A stretch of DNA of 64,000 bases, from assembly GCA_965223835.1 (NCBI GenBank), contig CBDCXQ010000001.1, positions 2,418,001-2,482,000 on the forward strand, given 5' to 3'. Positions within the stretch are counted from its first letter, which is position 1; each line of letters opens with the position of its first letter. The stretch comes from CAVYXZ01 sp965223835 (lineage in GTDB: Bacteria; Chloroflexota; Anaerolineae; Aggregatilineales; Phototrophicaceae). The notes below the pieces were generated by a model that was given only the letters and a program-made list of their open reading frames with translations, searched no databases and was not told the DNA's origin. This document shows, one piece after another, positions 36,701 to 44,736 of this stretch. The position numbers were made by a program, and so were the translations under genes.

Positions 36701-37894
36701 TTACTCGCTGGCCCCGGTCATACCCTCAAGCAGTTGGGGCAGGAACCAAATATCCAACAAATCGACTGGTTGATCTTCGGCAGCCAGTTCTGTGCCATCC
36801 TGCAAGTTCAGAGGCCCTTCCCACAGGAAGATCGTATCTTCGTGCATGGGGTCGCTACTATAACCAGCCATCTCCTCATAAAACACATCCAGATCAGCTG
36901 TCACATCTTCAGGCAATCCTTCACCATAGAAGTAACCAATCACCGATGTATCAACGCTATTGATGTCTTCCCAATCAGGGGGGATCCACTCCCAGTTCTG
37001 TTCCCAGGTTCCCGCTTGAACAGCTTCGACAACGTCCAAATAGGCCGGACCCCAATTGTAGTAAGCCACACCCAGGCAGGCTTCTGGCGCTTCATCACAG
37101 CCACCCGCATTGCCATAAGGAATGGCAAACACCCGCTCACCCTCACCCGAACGACGACCCGCAACCTGGATTGCTTCGGTCGTATCAATGCCAGAAATCA
37201 CAACATCAGCACCATTGTCAAAGAATTCATTAGCGACTTCGGTTGGATCCAGCGTCACGCCTGGAATATTGAACCAGAAGCCGATCCAGGTAACGGTAAA
37301 TTCAAGATCGGCAGGGTCGCCGCCAACAAAGTTTTCATAACAGTAGCGTGCGCCCAGATATGAGGAAGCCGCCAGCCGCCGAGTTTCGGGGTCAATTAAC
37401 GCACCCAGATAACCAATCTGACCTGTTTCCGATGACAGTGCTGCCGCACAACCTGCAATCAGGCGGGGCGCTTCCATCAAACCGTTGAAATTCCCAACAT
37501 TGGGCGGCACGTCATCTTCCAACGCATTACTGCCGGTGATATTGATAAATACGATTTCCGGGAACGCTTCCGCAACCGCATTTGTATCCTGCTCAAATGA
37601 TGCCGACGTGGTAAAGATGACCTCCGCGCCACCATCCACCATCTCTGTAACCACGTCCAACAGAGTCGCCTCAGGGGTATCAGCCTCGTTCAGGCTCTCG
37701 AACAACAGCATGGTTGCACCCGGCATCTTCGCTTGAACGTACTCGCCACCTTCAAAATGAGACTGGCTCCAACCACGATCATTGCGCGGACCGACCAGAA
37801 TAACCCCGAAGACAATTTCATCGTCCTGGGCTGCGAGTGGTACGATCATCAGCAACAGCAACAAAATACTCAAAAGCAATGAAAGCTTACGCAT
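36701..37894 (-). CDS. BMP-family substrate-binding protein
   Basis: A 397-residue exported binding protein of the basic membrane protein (BMP/PnrA) family. A signal peptide ends near IVPLAAQDDE. The mature part has the family pattern VGPRNDRGWSQSHFEGGEYV, then EVIFTTSASFEQDT and IAGCAAALSSETGQIGYLGA. No lipobox cysteine is seen, unlike many Gram-positive BMP proteins. Known members bind nucleosides or related compounds. The ATG at 37894 has AGGAAGG upstream. It is the first gene of a minus-strand operon with Rieske oxygenase, ATPase, two permeases and a sulfatase, separated from the next gene by a terminator-like hairpin. Confidence 0.9.
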   Translation of the reverse strand: MRKLSLLLSILLLLLMIVPLAAQDDEIVFGVILVGPRNDRGWSQSHFEGGEYVQAKMPGATMLLFESLNEADTPEATLLDVVTEMVDGGAEVIFTTSASFEQDTNAVAEAFPEIVFINITGSNALEDDVPPNVGNFNGLMEAPRLIAGCAAALSSETGQIGYLGALIDPETRRLAASSYLGARYCYENFVGGDPADLEFTVTWIGFWFNIPGVTLDPTEVANEFFDNGADVVISGIDTTEAIQVAGRRSGEGERVFAIPYGNAGGCDEAPEACLGVAYYNWGPAYLDVVEAVQAGTWEQNWEWIPPDWEDINSVDTSVIGYFYGEGLPEDVTADLDVFYEEMAGYSSDPMHEDTIFLWEGPLNLQDGTELAAEDQPVDLLDIWFLPQLLEGMTGASE

Positions 37895-37934
37895 GATGTA
37901 ACCTTCCTCTTCAGAATGCTTAACACTGGCATAG

Positions 37935-37962
37935 AGTTTAACGAACACTTAAAAACTGACAA
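37935..37962 (-). promoter_or_regulatory. Candidate promoter for the BMP importer operon
   Basis: On the minus strand, TTGTCA and TAAACT are separated by 16 bases, ending about 40 bases before the BMP start. A partial match to the sigma-70 consensus. Confidence 0.4.
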
Positions 37963-38048
37963 GTGCGAATCATCACAAAATACTGGGGCGATGCATTGGG
38001 CATTCTGTAAAGGCGCAACCCACTCAGCGAATATCCTCACCGCACAGG

Positions 38049-38077
38049 TTGACATCAATTTACCAACCCGCTATACT
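38049..38077 (+). promoter_or_regulatory. Promoter of the his operon leader
   Basis: TTGACA (38049-38054) and TATACT (38072-38077) are separated by exactly 17 bases, near-perfect sigma-70 elements. The expected transcription start is near 38084, about 25 bases before the His-rich leader peptide and 174 bases before hisH. Confidence 0.85.
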
Positions 38078-38086
38078 GGCGCACGT

Positions 38087-38211
38087 TGTTGGCAACCATT
38101 GCAAAATTATGATGCACTTTCACCACCATCAAACCCATAATAAACTCCTGGTGTTGGCAATGGTTTGACCGTCACATTTTGTTTAGCTTGATTAATATGA
38201 CCCCGCACCGG
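38087..38211 (+). promoter_or_regulatory. Attenuator pairing segments of the his operon
   Basis: AACCATTGC at 38094-38102 is an exact complement of GCAATGGTT at 38157-38165, which would enclose the leader peptide region in one stem. CTGGTGTTGG at 38148-38157 can pair, with one mismatch and two G-T pairs, to 38202-38211, the left arm and loop of the terminator. The two pairings and the terminator cannot all form together, as expected for an attenuator. The repeat TGTTGGCAA occurs at 38087 and 38152. No folding calculation was run. Confidence 0.65.
38112..38168 (+). CDS. hisL: Histidine-rich leader peptide (attenuator)
   Basis: An 18-codon open frame, MHFHHHQTHNKLLVLAMV, with histidine at codons 2, 4, 5, 6 and 9. 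An ATG directly before it (38109) could add one methionine. It starts about 25 bases after the predicted transcription start and stops 31 bases before the terminator hairpin that precedes hisH. A ribosome waiting for charged tRNA-His on these codons would leave the segment at 38148-38157 free to pair with the terminator arm; a ribosome at the stop would cover it. This is the logic of the enterobacterial his leader, though the peptide shares no sequence beyond the histidines. No good ribosome site is seen, which is the main weakness. Gene name is by analogy. Confidence 0.75.
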   Translation: MHFHHHQTHNKLLVLAMV

Positions 38212-38222
38212 CGGGGTTTTTT
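38200..38222 (+). terminator. Intrinsic terminator (attenuator) before hisH
   Basis: CCCCGC (38201-38206), loop ACCG, GCGGGG (38211-38216) and then six T. It lies upstream of hisH and downstream of the leader promoter, so it acts within the leader, not at the end of a gene. No other plus-strand gene precedes it. Confidence 0.88.
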
Positions 38223-38257
38223 ATGTTTTACCGATAAATGAGAAGAAGGGATGAGGG

Positions 38258-38866
38258 ATGCTGGCAGTTGTTGATTACGGGGCAGGTAATCTGCGCAGCG
38301 TGGTTCACGCCTTGAATTATCTAGGTATCGGCAATATGCGTGTCATCCAGTCACCTCAGGAACTCGCTGGTGCCGATAAGATTATTTTGCCCGGCGTCGG
38401 CGCATTTGGCGCTGGAATGCAGCAGCTTCACAAACAAGGCCTCGTCCAACCCTTAAAAGATTCTATCAATGCAGGAATTCCCTATCTGGGCATCTGCCTG
38501 GGAATGCAGTTTTTATTCGAACACAGTGATGAGATGGGTATGCACGAAGGGTTGGGGCTTTTGCCGGGCTACGTCACGCGCTTCCCGGCCAACCCGCAGC
38601 TCAAAGTACCACATATGGGCTGGAATCAATTGCAACATCAGCGACCATCACGTCTATTTGACGACATCCCCGTTTCAAGCTCAGCCTATTTCGTCCATAG
38701 TTACTATTGTGCCCCGACCAATCCAGCCGATGTCGTCGCCACGGTCGATTATGGGATTGACTTTACGGCGGTGGTGCACCGCGATAATATCTATGGTGTA
38801 CAATTTCACCCTGAAAAAAGCCAGCGCACTGGCCTGCAATTGCTAACCAATTTCCTGGAGCATTGA
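38258..38866 (+). CDS. hisH: Imidazole glycerol phosphate synthase, glutaminase subunit HisH
   Basis: A 202-residue class I glutamine amidotransferase that supplies ammonia to HisF. The oxyanion and nucleophile region is LPGVGAFGAG and YLGICLGMQFLFE with catalytic Cys80; the His/Glu pair is in VQFHPEKS near the C-terminus. The ribosome site AAGGG lies seven to eight bases upstream. It is the first structural gene after a terminator-bearing leader with a histidine-rich peptide, so its expression is probably controlled by tRNA-His charging. HisA follows after three bases. Confidence 0.97.
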   Translation: MLAVVDYGAGNLRSVVHALNYLGIGNMRVIQSPQELAGADKIILPGVGAFGAGMQQLHKQGLVQPLKDSINAGIPYLGICLGMQFLFEHSDEMGMHEGLGLLPGYVTRFPANPQLKVPHMGWNQLQHQRPSRLFDDIPVSSSAYFVHSYYCAPTNPADVVATVDYGIDFTAVVHRDNIYGVQFHPEKSQRTGLQLLTNFLEH

Positions 38867-38869
38867 AAG

Positions 38870-39604
38870 ATGATTATCTATCCGGCGATAGATTTACATG
38901 GTGGAAAGGTTGTACGCCTCAAAGAAGGTGATCCCAGCCAGCAAACAGTCTTCAGCGACGATCCCGTTCTCACCGCCAGACAGTGGCTGGCAGCCGGTGC
39001 CCACTGGATTCACATGGTCAATCTTGATGGTGCTTTTTCAGCGGCTAACAATAATGGCAAAATCCTAGAACAAGTTGCGCAACTGGACTTGCGTGTACAA
39101 TTTGGTGGCGGCTTGCGTTCTCTGTCAGATATTCAGCAGGCGTTCGATCACGGTGCAAGCCGGGTCGTTCTGGGGACCATCGCAATCAATGATCCGGCGA
39201 TAGTCGCAAAGGCGGTAGCCCGCTGGGGTTCTGATAACATCTGTGTGGCTTTGGATGCCCGCGATGGCAAAATCACGACTCATGGATGGCAACAAGTAGC
39301 AAATGTGACTCCTGCCGAACTTGGCAAGGCGATGGTTGAAGTAGGGATTCAACATGCATTATTCACCGATGTCAGCCGTGATGGTGGTCTGACAGGAGTT
39401 AATGTCGAAGCGACGATTGATCTGGGTCATACAACTGGCCTCAAGGTCATTGCATCTGGCGGTTTAAGCAGCATCGCCGAAATCCAGCAGCTTCAGACGA
39501 GCCGGGTCGTTGCGGGCGCAGTGATAGGCATGGCACTGTACGAAGGAAAAATATCGCTCACCGATGCATTAAATGCTGTCAAAGGTAGTAGCAATGCTAA
39601 CTAA
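38870..39604 (+). CDS. hisA: Phosphoribosyl-formimino-AICAR phosphate isomerase HisA
   Basis: A 244-residue half-barrel-repeat TIM enzyme, fourth step of histidine synthesis, opening Pro-FAR to the ketose PRFAR. The N-terminal [16 protein letters not shown] carries the catalytic Asp8; VQFGGGLRS and IASGGLSSI are the phosphate loops. Length is typical. It begins three bases after hisH and overlaps the hisF start by 11 bases. The gene encodes the usual HisA form; nothing indicates the dual-substrate PriA type. Confidence 0.96.
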   Translation: MIIYPAIDLHGGKVVRLKEGDPSQQTVFSDDPVLTARQWLAAGAHWIHMVNLDGAFSAANNNGKILEQVAQLDLRVQFGGGLRSLSDIQQAFDHGASRVVLGTIAINDPAIVAKAVARWGSDNICVALDARDGKITTHGWQQVANVTPAELGKAMVEVGIQHALFTDVSRDGGLTGVNVEATIDLGHTTGLKVIASGGLSSIAEIQQLQTSRVVAGAVIGMALYEGKISLTDALNAVKGSSNAN

Positions 39605-40382
39605 ACGCATCATCCCCTGCCTTGACGTGCTGAATGGCCGGGTGGTCAAGGGCATCAACTTTATTAATCTACAAGATGCTGGCGATCCAGTGGAACAGGC
39701 CGCCGTTTATGATCGAGAAGGGGCCGATGAACTGGTCTTTCTGGACATCACGGCCTCCCATGAACAACGCAACACCACATTGGAAATGGTTCGGCAGGTG
39801 GCCGATAATGTATTTATCCCCTTCTGCGTTGGCGGCGGCATCCGTACTATTGAAGACATCCGCGCAACGCTACTCGCCGGAGCCGACAAAGTTTCCATTA
39901 ATAGTGCCGCCATCAATAATCCCGATCTCATCAACGAAGGCGCGTGGGGTTTTGGCAGTCAGTGCATTGTCGTGGCGATAGACCCAAAGTGGATAGATGG
40001 TCAATGGGAAGTCTTTATCAATGGCGGTCGGGTTCCCACTGGCAAAGAAGCCGTTGCCTGGGCCAAAGAAGTTGAAGAACGAGGTGCCGGGGAAATCTTA
40101 CTAACCAGCATGGATCACGACGGCACGAAAAATGGTTATAATTTGGAACTCACTGCTGCTATTGCCGAGGCCGTATCAATACCGGTAATTGCGTCCGGCG
40201 GCGCGGGCACGATGGAACATTTTCGCGAAGCACTCACGGTCGGCAAAGCTGATGCAGCACTGGCTGCTTCTGTTTTTCACTACAATGAAATGCGTATCAG
40301 CGATTTGAAAGATTATCTCTACGAATTTAATGTGCCGACCCGAACCAATGGCTGGGAATATGAACAACTTAAACGCGCTTAA
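39594..40382 (+). CDS. hisF: Imidazole glycerol phosphate synthase, cyclase subunit HisF
   Basis: A 262-residue TIM-barrel cyclase that forms imidazole glycerol phosphate and AICAR with ammonia from HisH. The start [20 protein letters not shown] carries the catalytic Asp; [13 protein letters not shown] and [12 protein letters not shown] are phosphate loops. The ATG at 39594 overlaps hisA by 11 bases and gives the usual N-terminus; the frame opens earlier at 39573 without need. HisI overlaps its end by 23 bases. It forms a complex with the hisH product two genes upstream. Confidence 0.97.
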   Translation: MLTKRIIPCLDVLNGRVVKGINFINLQDAGDPVEQAAVYDREGADELVFLDITASHEQRNTTLEMVRQVADNVFIPFCVGGGIRTIEDIRATLLAGADKVSINSAAINNPDLINEGAWGFGSQCIVVAIDPKWIDGQWEVFINGGRVPTGKEAVAWAKEVEERGAGEILLTSMDHDGTKNGYNLELTAAIAEAVSIPVIASGGAGTMEHFREALTVGKADAALAASVFHYNEMRISDLKDYLYEFNVPTRTNGWEYEQLKRA

Positions 40383-40713
40383 ATGGGATGCCAATGGATT
40401 GATTCCGGCTATCATTCAGGATGCCCAAACACAACAGGTTTTAATGATGGCGTACATGAACGCTGCCAGCTTGCAGCAGACATTAGCCACTGGCGAGACC
40501 GTTTTCTGGAGTCGAAGCCGGAATGAATTGTGGCATAAGGGTGCAACGTCTGGCAACATTCAAGAAGTTGTTGAGATTCAAATTGATTGCGACGCTGATA
40601 CGCTGCTCATCCAGGTGAATCCAGCCGGACCCGCTTGCCACACCGGCGAAACTGCCTGTTTCTATCGGACACTGACCGATTTCACCCAGTCTATTGAGGA
40701 CTCTCATGTCTGA
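40360..40713 (+). CDS. hisI: Phosphoribosyl-AMP cyclohydrolase HisI
   Basis: A 117-residue zinc enzyme opening the adenine ring of PR-AMP in histidine synthesis. The family marks are [45 protein letters not shown], then the metal and substrate cysteines in [10 protein letters not shown] and [12 protein letters not shown]. Here hisI and hisE are separate genes rather than a fused hisIE. It overlaps hisF by 23 bases and hisE by eight, so the set is tightly coupled. Confidence 0.95.
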   Translation: MNNLNALKWDANGLIPAIIQDAQTQQVLMMAYMNAASLQQTLATGETVFWSRSRNELWHKGATSGNIQEVVEIQIDCDADTLLIQVNPAGPACHTGETACFYRTLTDFTQSIEDSHV

Positions 40714-40993
40714 AATGCTCACCCAACTTGAAGCAATTATTCAGGATCGCAAGGCCAACCCACAAGCGGAAAGTTATACGAACCATTTGTTTAATGCGGG
40801 ACTGAATAAGATAACTCAGAAGGTCGGGGAAGAAGCAACTGAAGTGGTTGTCGCCGCGTTAGGTCAAGGGCGTGAAGCACAGATCGATGAACTCGCCGAC
40901 CTCTTTTACCACACGTTGGTGCTCATGGCACAGCTTGACATTACGCTGGATGATGTCGAGGCAGAACTCTCGCACCGCCATCAACCGGAATAA
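40706..40993 (+). CDS. hisE: Phosphoribosyl-ATP pyrophosphatase HisE
   Basis: A 95-residue all-helical pyrophosphohydrolase of the MazG-like fold, acting on PR-ATP before HisI. The acidic metal-binding pattern [14 protein letters not shown] and [14 protein letters not shown] matches the family. GAGGA lies seven bases before the ATG at 40706. The stop is four bases before the methyltransferase start, so the his operon may run on into unrelated genes. Steps HisG, HisD, HisC, HisB and HisN are encoded elsewhere. Confidence 0.94.
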   Translation: MSEMLTQLEAIIQDRKANPQAESYTNHLFNAGLNKITQKVGEEATEVVVAALGQGREAQIDELADLFYHTLVLMAQLDITLDDVEAELSHRHQPE

Positions 40994-40997
40994 CAGC

Positions 40998-41849
40998 ATG
41001 CCACTGATACCCCGCCCGACACACATTGAAACAGAGGACCCTAAGTTCTTTGAACTTCAAAAAGACACCCGCAACCAGTTTATAGCCTGGGGTATCTTAA
41101 CCTTTATTGCTGGCTTACTATTAGGCATTCCGGGGCTGGCGGTTTCGCTGGCCGTCCTGGGCTATCTTCTCGTAACCCTGCTGCTCAAAATTTACCATAA
41201 ACTCCAGGTGGAACAGGTACAACATTATTGGCAGACCGAAGCGCTGTTCTCACTGTACAATACCCTGGAGATAACCCATCCGCTGCCGCCAATGCGTTTA
41301 TGGGCTGCCTCGCCCGATTTCGTCACAATTGCTGTTGCCTTGATTCGAGAACATCAGCCAGAAAAGATTGTTGAAATCGGCAGTGGCGTATCAACCCTTG
41401 TGAGCGCTTATGCGCTGAAAGCGAATGGCAGCGGTCAGTTGATCTCGTTAGAGCACCAAGCAACATTTACCGAAGTTACAGCAGCCAACTTACGCTCACA
41501 TCAACTCGAATCCATTGCGCGCGTCAATCACGCGCCGCTACGCGACTTGAGCATCAACCAGACAAACTACCTTTGGTACGACAGCGAAGCACTTCAAGGC
41601 TTACCGGATAGAATTGATTTATTAGTTGTTGATGGACCGCCTTCAGGAACCGCTTCAATGGCTCGCTACCCTGCCCTCCCGATGCTGTTTGACCGCATTC
41701 AGGCTGGTGGGTATATTCTGGTCGATGATTTTATGCGCGATGATGAATATAAAATGGTGAATCGCTGGCTTGAAGAATTTGATCTGTCAATTATTCGCAC
41801 CTTTGCCAATGAAAAAGGTGCAGCTATCTTGCGCAAAAATGGAGAGTAA
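40998..41849 (+). CDS. Membrane-anchored class I methyltransferase-like protein
   Basis: A 283-residue protein with two N-terminal hydrophobic stretches (about 27-45 and 47-65), then a Rossmann-like domain: KIVEIGSGVSTLVSAYAL is the SAM-binding motif I, GQLISLEHQ motif II, and DLLVVDGPPSGTAS a post-motif aspartate. C-terminal GYILVDDFMRDDEY resembles O-methyltransferases of small molecules or sugars. The substrate is unknown. It starts four bases after hisE, suggesting cotranscription with the his genes, though no link in function is evident. Confidence 0.75.
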   Translation: MPLIPRPTHIETEDPKFFELQKDTRNQFIAWGILTFIAGLLLGIPGLAVSLAVLGYLLVTLLLKIYHKLQVEQVQHYWQTEALFSLYNTLEITHPLPPMRLWAASPDFVTIAVALIREHQPEKIVEIGSGVSTLVSAYALKANGSGQLISLEHQATFTEVTAANLRSHQLESIARVNHAPLRDLSINQTNYLWYDSEALQGLPDRIDLLVVDGPPSGTASMARYPALPMLFDRIQAGGYILVDDFMRDDEYKMVNRWLEEFDLSIIRTFANEKGAAILRKNGE

Positions 41850-41854
41850 TTATT

Positions 41855-42265
41855 GTGGCTCCGGCTGACCGTTTTGTTGCCGAAACACGCTTTCGTGTTC
41901 GTTACGCAGAAACCGATGCAATGGGTATTGTGCATCACGGCAGTTATATCACCTATTTTGAGGAAGGCCGAACCAATTATGCGCGGCAGCGTGGCAGCGA
42001 TTACGCGAGTTTTGAGCGTTCCGGTCATTATCTGACTGTAACCGAGATTAATGCCCGCTACATCAAACCCGTCTACTACGATCAGATGCTCACCATCCGT
42101 TGCTGGTTGGCCGCCATGAAAAGCCGTAGCGTTACATTCAATTACGAAATCGTTGCAGATCTCGCTGGTGAAGTATGTGTCACCGGCTATAGTAAACATG
42201 TTTGCATCACCCACAATGGAAAGGTTGCACGCCTCCCTGACGCATGGCGAGTCTGGACCATTTGA
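41855..42265 (+). CDS. Acyl-CoA thioesterase (YbgC/4-hydroxybenzoyl-CoA thioesterase family)
   Basis: A 136-residue hotdog-fold thioesterase. The signature YAETDAMGIVHHGSYITYFEE contains the active-site Asp of the family. It hydrolyses short acyl or aryl CoA thioesters in the cytoplasm. The gene starts with GTG at 41855, with GGAGAG eight bases before. Its stop codon overlaps the -35 hexamer of the next promoter. It follows the methyltransferase by five bases and precedes an acyl-CoA ligase, which fits fatty acyl turnover. Confidence 0.88.
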   Translation: MAPADRFVAETRFRVRYAETDAMGIVHHGSYITYFEEGRTNYARQRGSDYASFERSGHYLTVTEINARYIKPVYYDQMLTIRCWLAAMKSRSVTFNYEIVADLAGEVCVTGYSKHVCITHNGKVARLPDAWRVWTI

Positions 42266-42291
42266 CAGCGCATAAATGCCCCGATTATAAT
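42262..42291 (+). promoter_or_regulatory. Promoter before the acyl-CoA ligase gene
   Basis: TTGACA (42262-42267) and TATAAT (42286-42291) are both perfect consensus hexamers, 18 bases apart, and the -35 overlaps the thioesterase stop codon. The start of transcription should be near 42298. Confidence 0.8.
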
Positions 42292-42340
42292 CTCAGTACG
42301 ATTTCAATAAATCTTAAAGAATAAGAAGGTTTCTTAACTT

Positions 42341-44089
42341 ATGGTTACTTATAATGACCGTCCCTGGACCAAAAAATATGATCCAGAAGTTCCTACTACA
42401 TTAGAACCATATCCAGAAATTCCGCTTCATAATTTCCTTCGAGATAGCGCACAAAAGGCTCCTGAGCAAACAGCACTTATCACCAGCCTGCAGCTACCCA
42501 TTTTTGGACGTGCCAGCAGTGAACTGACTTACAAACAACTCGACACACTGTCTGACGCGCTGGCGGTTGGCCTGGTGCAGATGGGCTTGCAAAAAGGTGA
42601 TGTGGTTGCGTTGGTCATGCCCAATTGCGTGGCTTTTGTCATCAGCTTTTATGCCGTGCTCAAAGCAGGGGGCGTAGTTTCGGCCACAAACCCGACCTTC
42701 CCTGAAGAAAAGATGCAATTCCAGATCAATGACAGCGAGGCGAAATTTATTATCTCACTCAGTCTGTTCTATAACAAAGTCAAAGCGTTCCAAAATCGAA
42801 CCATAGTAGAACACGTTATTGTCGCCAATATCAAAGAATACTTCCCGCAACTTGGACGTATCCTTTTTACGCTGGCCCGTGAGAAAAAAGATGGACATCG
42901 GGTGGAAAATCTTTCCAGCGGTGATTTCTGGTTTCAGGATTTGTTGGCACAACATGCCGACCAGACACCTGCTGTCGATGTAACCCCGGACGATATGTGC
43001 ATTTACCAGTATACTGGTGGCACTACCGGTGTTTCAAAGGCAGCGATGGCAACCCATCGAGCGTTGGTCGCCAATACATTACAAATGACAGCCGTGCTTC
43101 AACCTAAAGAAAATGAAGTATTTATGGGCGCAATCCCGATGTTTCATGTCTTTGGCATGGTGGCCGTCTTAAGCAAAGCCATCTATGTCGGCGCGAAAAT
43201 CGCGCTTGTTCCCAACGCCCGCGACATAGACGATGTTCTAGGTGTGATTGAAACCTTCAAACCGACATTATTTCACGGGGTCCCGGCGCTTTACAACGCC
43301 ATCAATCAACATCCACGTGTTCAATCAGGTGAAGTCCGTTTGAGTTCAATTCGTGCCTGTGTCAGTGGCTCTGCACCTTTGCCGCCTGCCACCAAGCGTG
43401 AATTCGAACGGCTCAGCGGCGGCAAATTGCTTGAGGGTTATGGCATGAGTGAAGCGCCAACTGCCGCACATGTCAATCCGGTGAATGGCGAAAACCGTGC
43501 CGGGTCCGTCGGTTTGCCGATCCCAGATATGGACGTACGCATTGTAAGCCTGGATGATGGTGAAACCGACCTGCCCATTGGCGAAATTGGCGAGTTGGTT
43601 ATTGCCGGGCCACAGCTCATGAAGGGGTATCTTGGCATGCCCACCGAAACGGCTAACGCACTGCGTGAACAAGATGGGCGCCTGTGGCTTTTTACGGGTG
43701 ACATTGCCCGCATGGACGATGACGGCTATTTCTACATCGTTGACCGTAAAAAGGACATGGCCCTTATCGGTGGCTTCAACGTCTATCCGGCATCTATCGA
43801 AAAAGTTATTAAAGATCATCCAGCGGTCTTAGAGGTCGGTGTTGCCTCAATTCCGCACCCCGAAAAAGCTGGGCAAGAAGCGCTGAAAGCCTGGATTGTG
43901 CTCAAGCCCGATGCGACCGCGACTGAGCAAGATTTTATTGCCCATTGTGAAAAATACCTGGCTCGCTATGAAATACCAACCCGTATCGCTTTTATTGATG
44001 AGTTGCCAAAATCCGAGGTTTTGAAAACCTTGCGCCGCGAATTGGTCCGCATGGAGATGGAAGAGCGCGAAAAAGCAGCGGCACCTTGA
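42341..44089 (+). CDS. Long-chain fatty acid-CoA ligase (FadD-like)
   Basis: A 582-residue AMP-forming acyl-CoA synthetase. The adenylate motif is YTGGTTGVSKAAM, followed by GYGMSEAPTAAHVNP, LFTGDIARMDDDGYFYIVDRKKDM and the C-terminal catalytic lysine region PKSEVLKTLRREL. It activates fatty acids as CoA thioesters for uptake-coupled activation or degradation; chain length cannot be told. A strong promoter with full consensus elements lies just upstream and overlaps the thioesterase stop, so it is likely the start of its own transcript. It converges with a small membrane gene. Confidence 0.92.
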   Translation: MVTYNDRPWTKKYDPEVPTTLEPYPEIPLHNFLRDSAQKAPEQTALITSLQLPIFGRASSELTYKQLDTLSDALAVGLVQMGLQKGDVVALVMPNCVAFVISFYAVLKAGGVVSATNPTFPEEKMQFQINDSEAKFIISLSLFYNKVKAFQNRTIVEHVIVANIKEYFPQLGRILFTLAREKKDGHRVENLSSGDFWFQDLLAQHADQTPAVDVTPDDMCIYQYTGGTTGVSKAAMATHRALVANTLQMTAVLQPKENEVFMGAIPMFHVFGMVAVLSKAIYVGAKIALVPNARDIDDVLGVIETFKPTLFHGVPALYNAINQHPRVQSGEVRLSSIRACVSGSAPLPPATKREFERLSGGKLLEGYGMSEAPTAAHVNPVNGENRAGSVGLPIPDMDVRIVSLDDGETDLPIGEIGELVIAGPQLMKGYLGMPTETANALREQDGRLWLFTGDIARMDDDGYFYIVDRKKDMALIGGFNVYPASIEKVIKDHPAVLEVGVASIPHPEKAGQEALKAWIVLKPDATATEQDFIAHCEKYLARYEIPTRIAFIDELPKSEVLKTLRRELVRMEMEEREKAAAP

Positions 44090-44093
44090 TATT

Positions 44094-44621
44094 TCAGGAT
44101 GGCGCATTCTCGATTTCATCCGGGTCCGGCAGATAATAGCCACGATAAAAAGCACGTGCCGGCCCCCGATTGACATACCAGACCACGTACCCCGTGACCA
44201 GCACACTCATGACTAATCGGGCACGTAACAACGAAAGATTCAAATCGTGACCTGAATCGATTCCTTGATTAAGGGGGTCTGGTGATTGGAATGCGCCAGC
44301 AGTCAGCAGCACCGTTGTCAGCGTGATAAATACAACCGCACCTATAAAAACATAACGTACCACCTGGGGCTTCCCGCGCCACGCTAACACCGCAATAATC
44401 AGAAAAATAAGGCCATTAATGACCGGAACAATGAGCGTCAGGTTGCCAATATCTGCGAGACTCCCGCCGATTGCTCCGCCAGTCTCCAAAAACTCAATTT
44501 GCGCAAATTGTTGCTGCAAAGACAGATAAAAGACAACCTGCGCAATTGGTAACAATGAAAATAATGCAACGCTGAGAATGATTGCCAGCGATAAACCCAG
44601 CGTTCGTCCTGGTTTTTCCAT
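44094..44621 (-). CDS. Membrane protein with four predicted helices, unknown function
   Basis: A 175-residue protein with hydrophobic segments at about 9-35, 55-80, 90-108 and 130-150 and an acidic C-terminus (YYLPDPDEIENAPS). No motif identifies it. The frame opens at 44666, but the ATG at 44621 has GGAG eight bases before and begins the basic pre-helix segment MEKPGRTLG. It is divergent from the BTAD regulator, 115 bases away, and converges with the acyl-CoA ligase gene. A transport or receptor role is not supported by anything visible. Confidence 0.55.
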   Translation of the reverse strand: MEKPGRTLGLSLAIILSVALFSLLPIAQVVFYLSLQQQFAQIEFLETGGAIGGSLADIGNLTLIVPVINGLIFLIIAVLAWRGKPQVVRYVFIGAVVFITLTTVLLTAGAFQSPDPLNQGIDSGHDLNLSLLRARLVMSVLVTGYVVWYVNRGPARAFYRGYYLPDPDEIENAPS

Positions 44622-44736
44622 AAATAGCACTCCATCACAAATTGGCCTGTAAGCAACGAATAACATTACATTAGCAATTGTCTTATTTATGTGCTAAACT
44701 GCCTGCAATATCGTGATTCATAAGGAAATTGAGGTC

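Noticed and set aside
37916..38140. A 74-residue plus-strand frame in the his leader region
   Set aside because: It lies across the leader promoter, has no motif and conflicts with the better-supported His-rich leader peptide.
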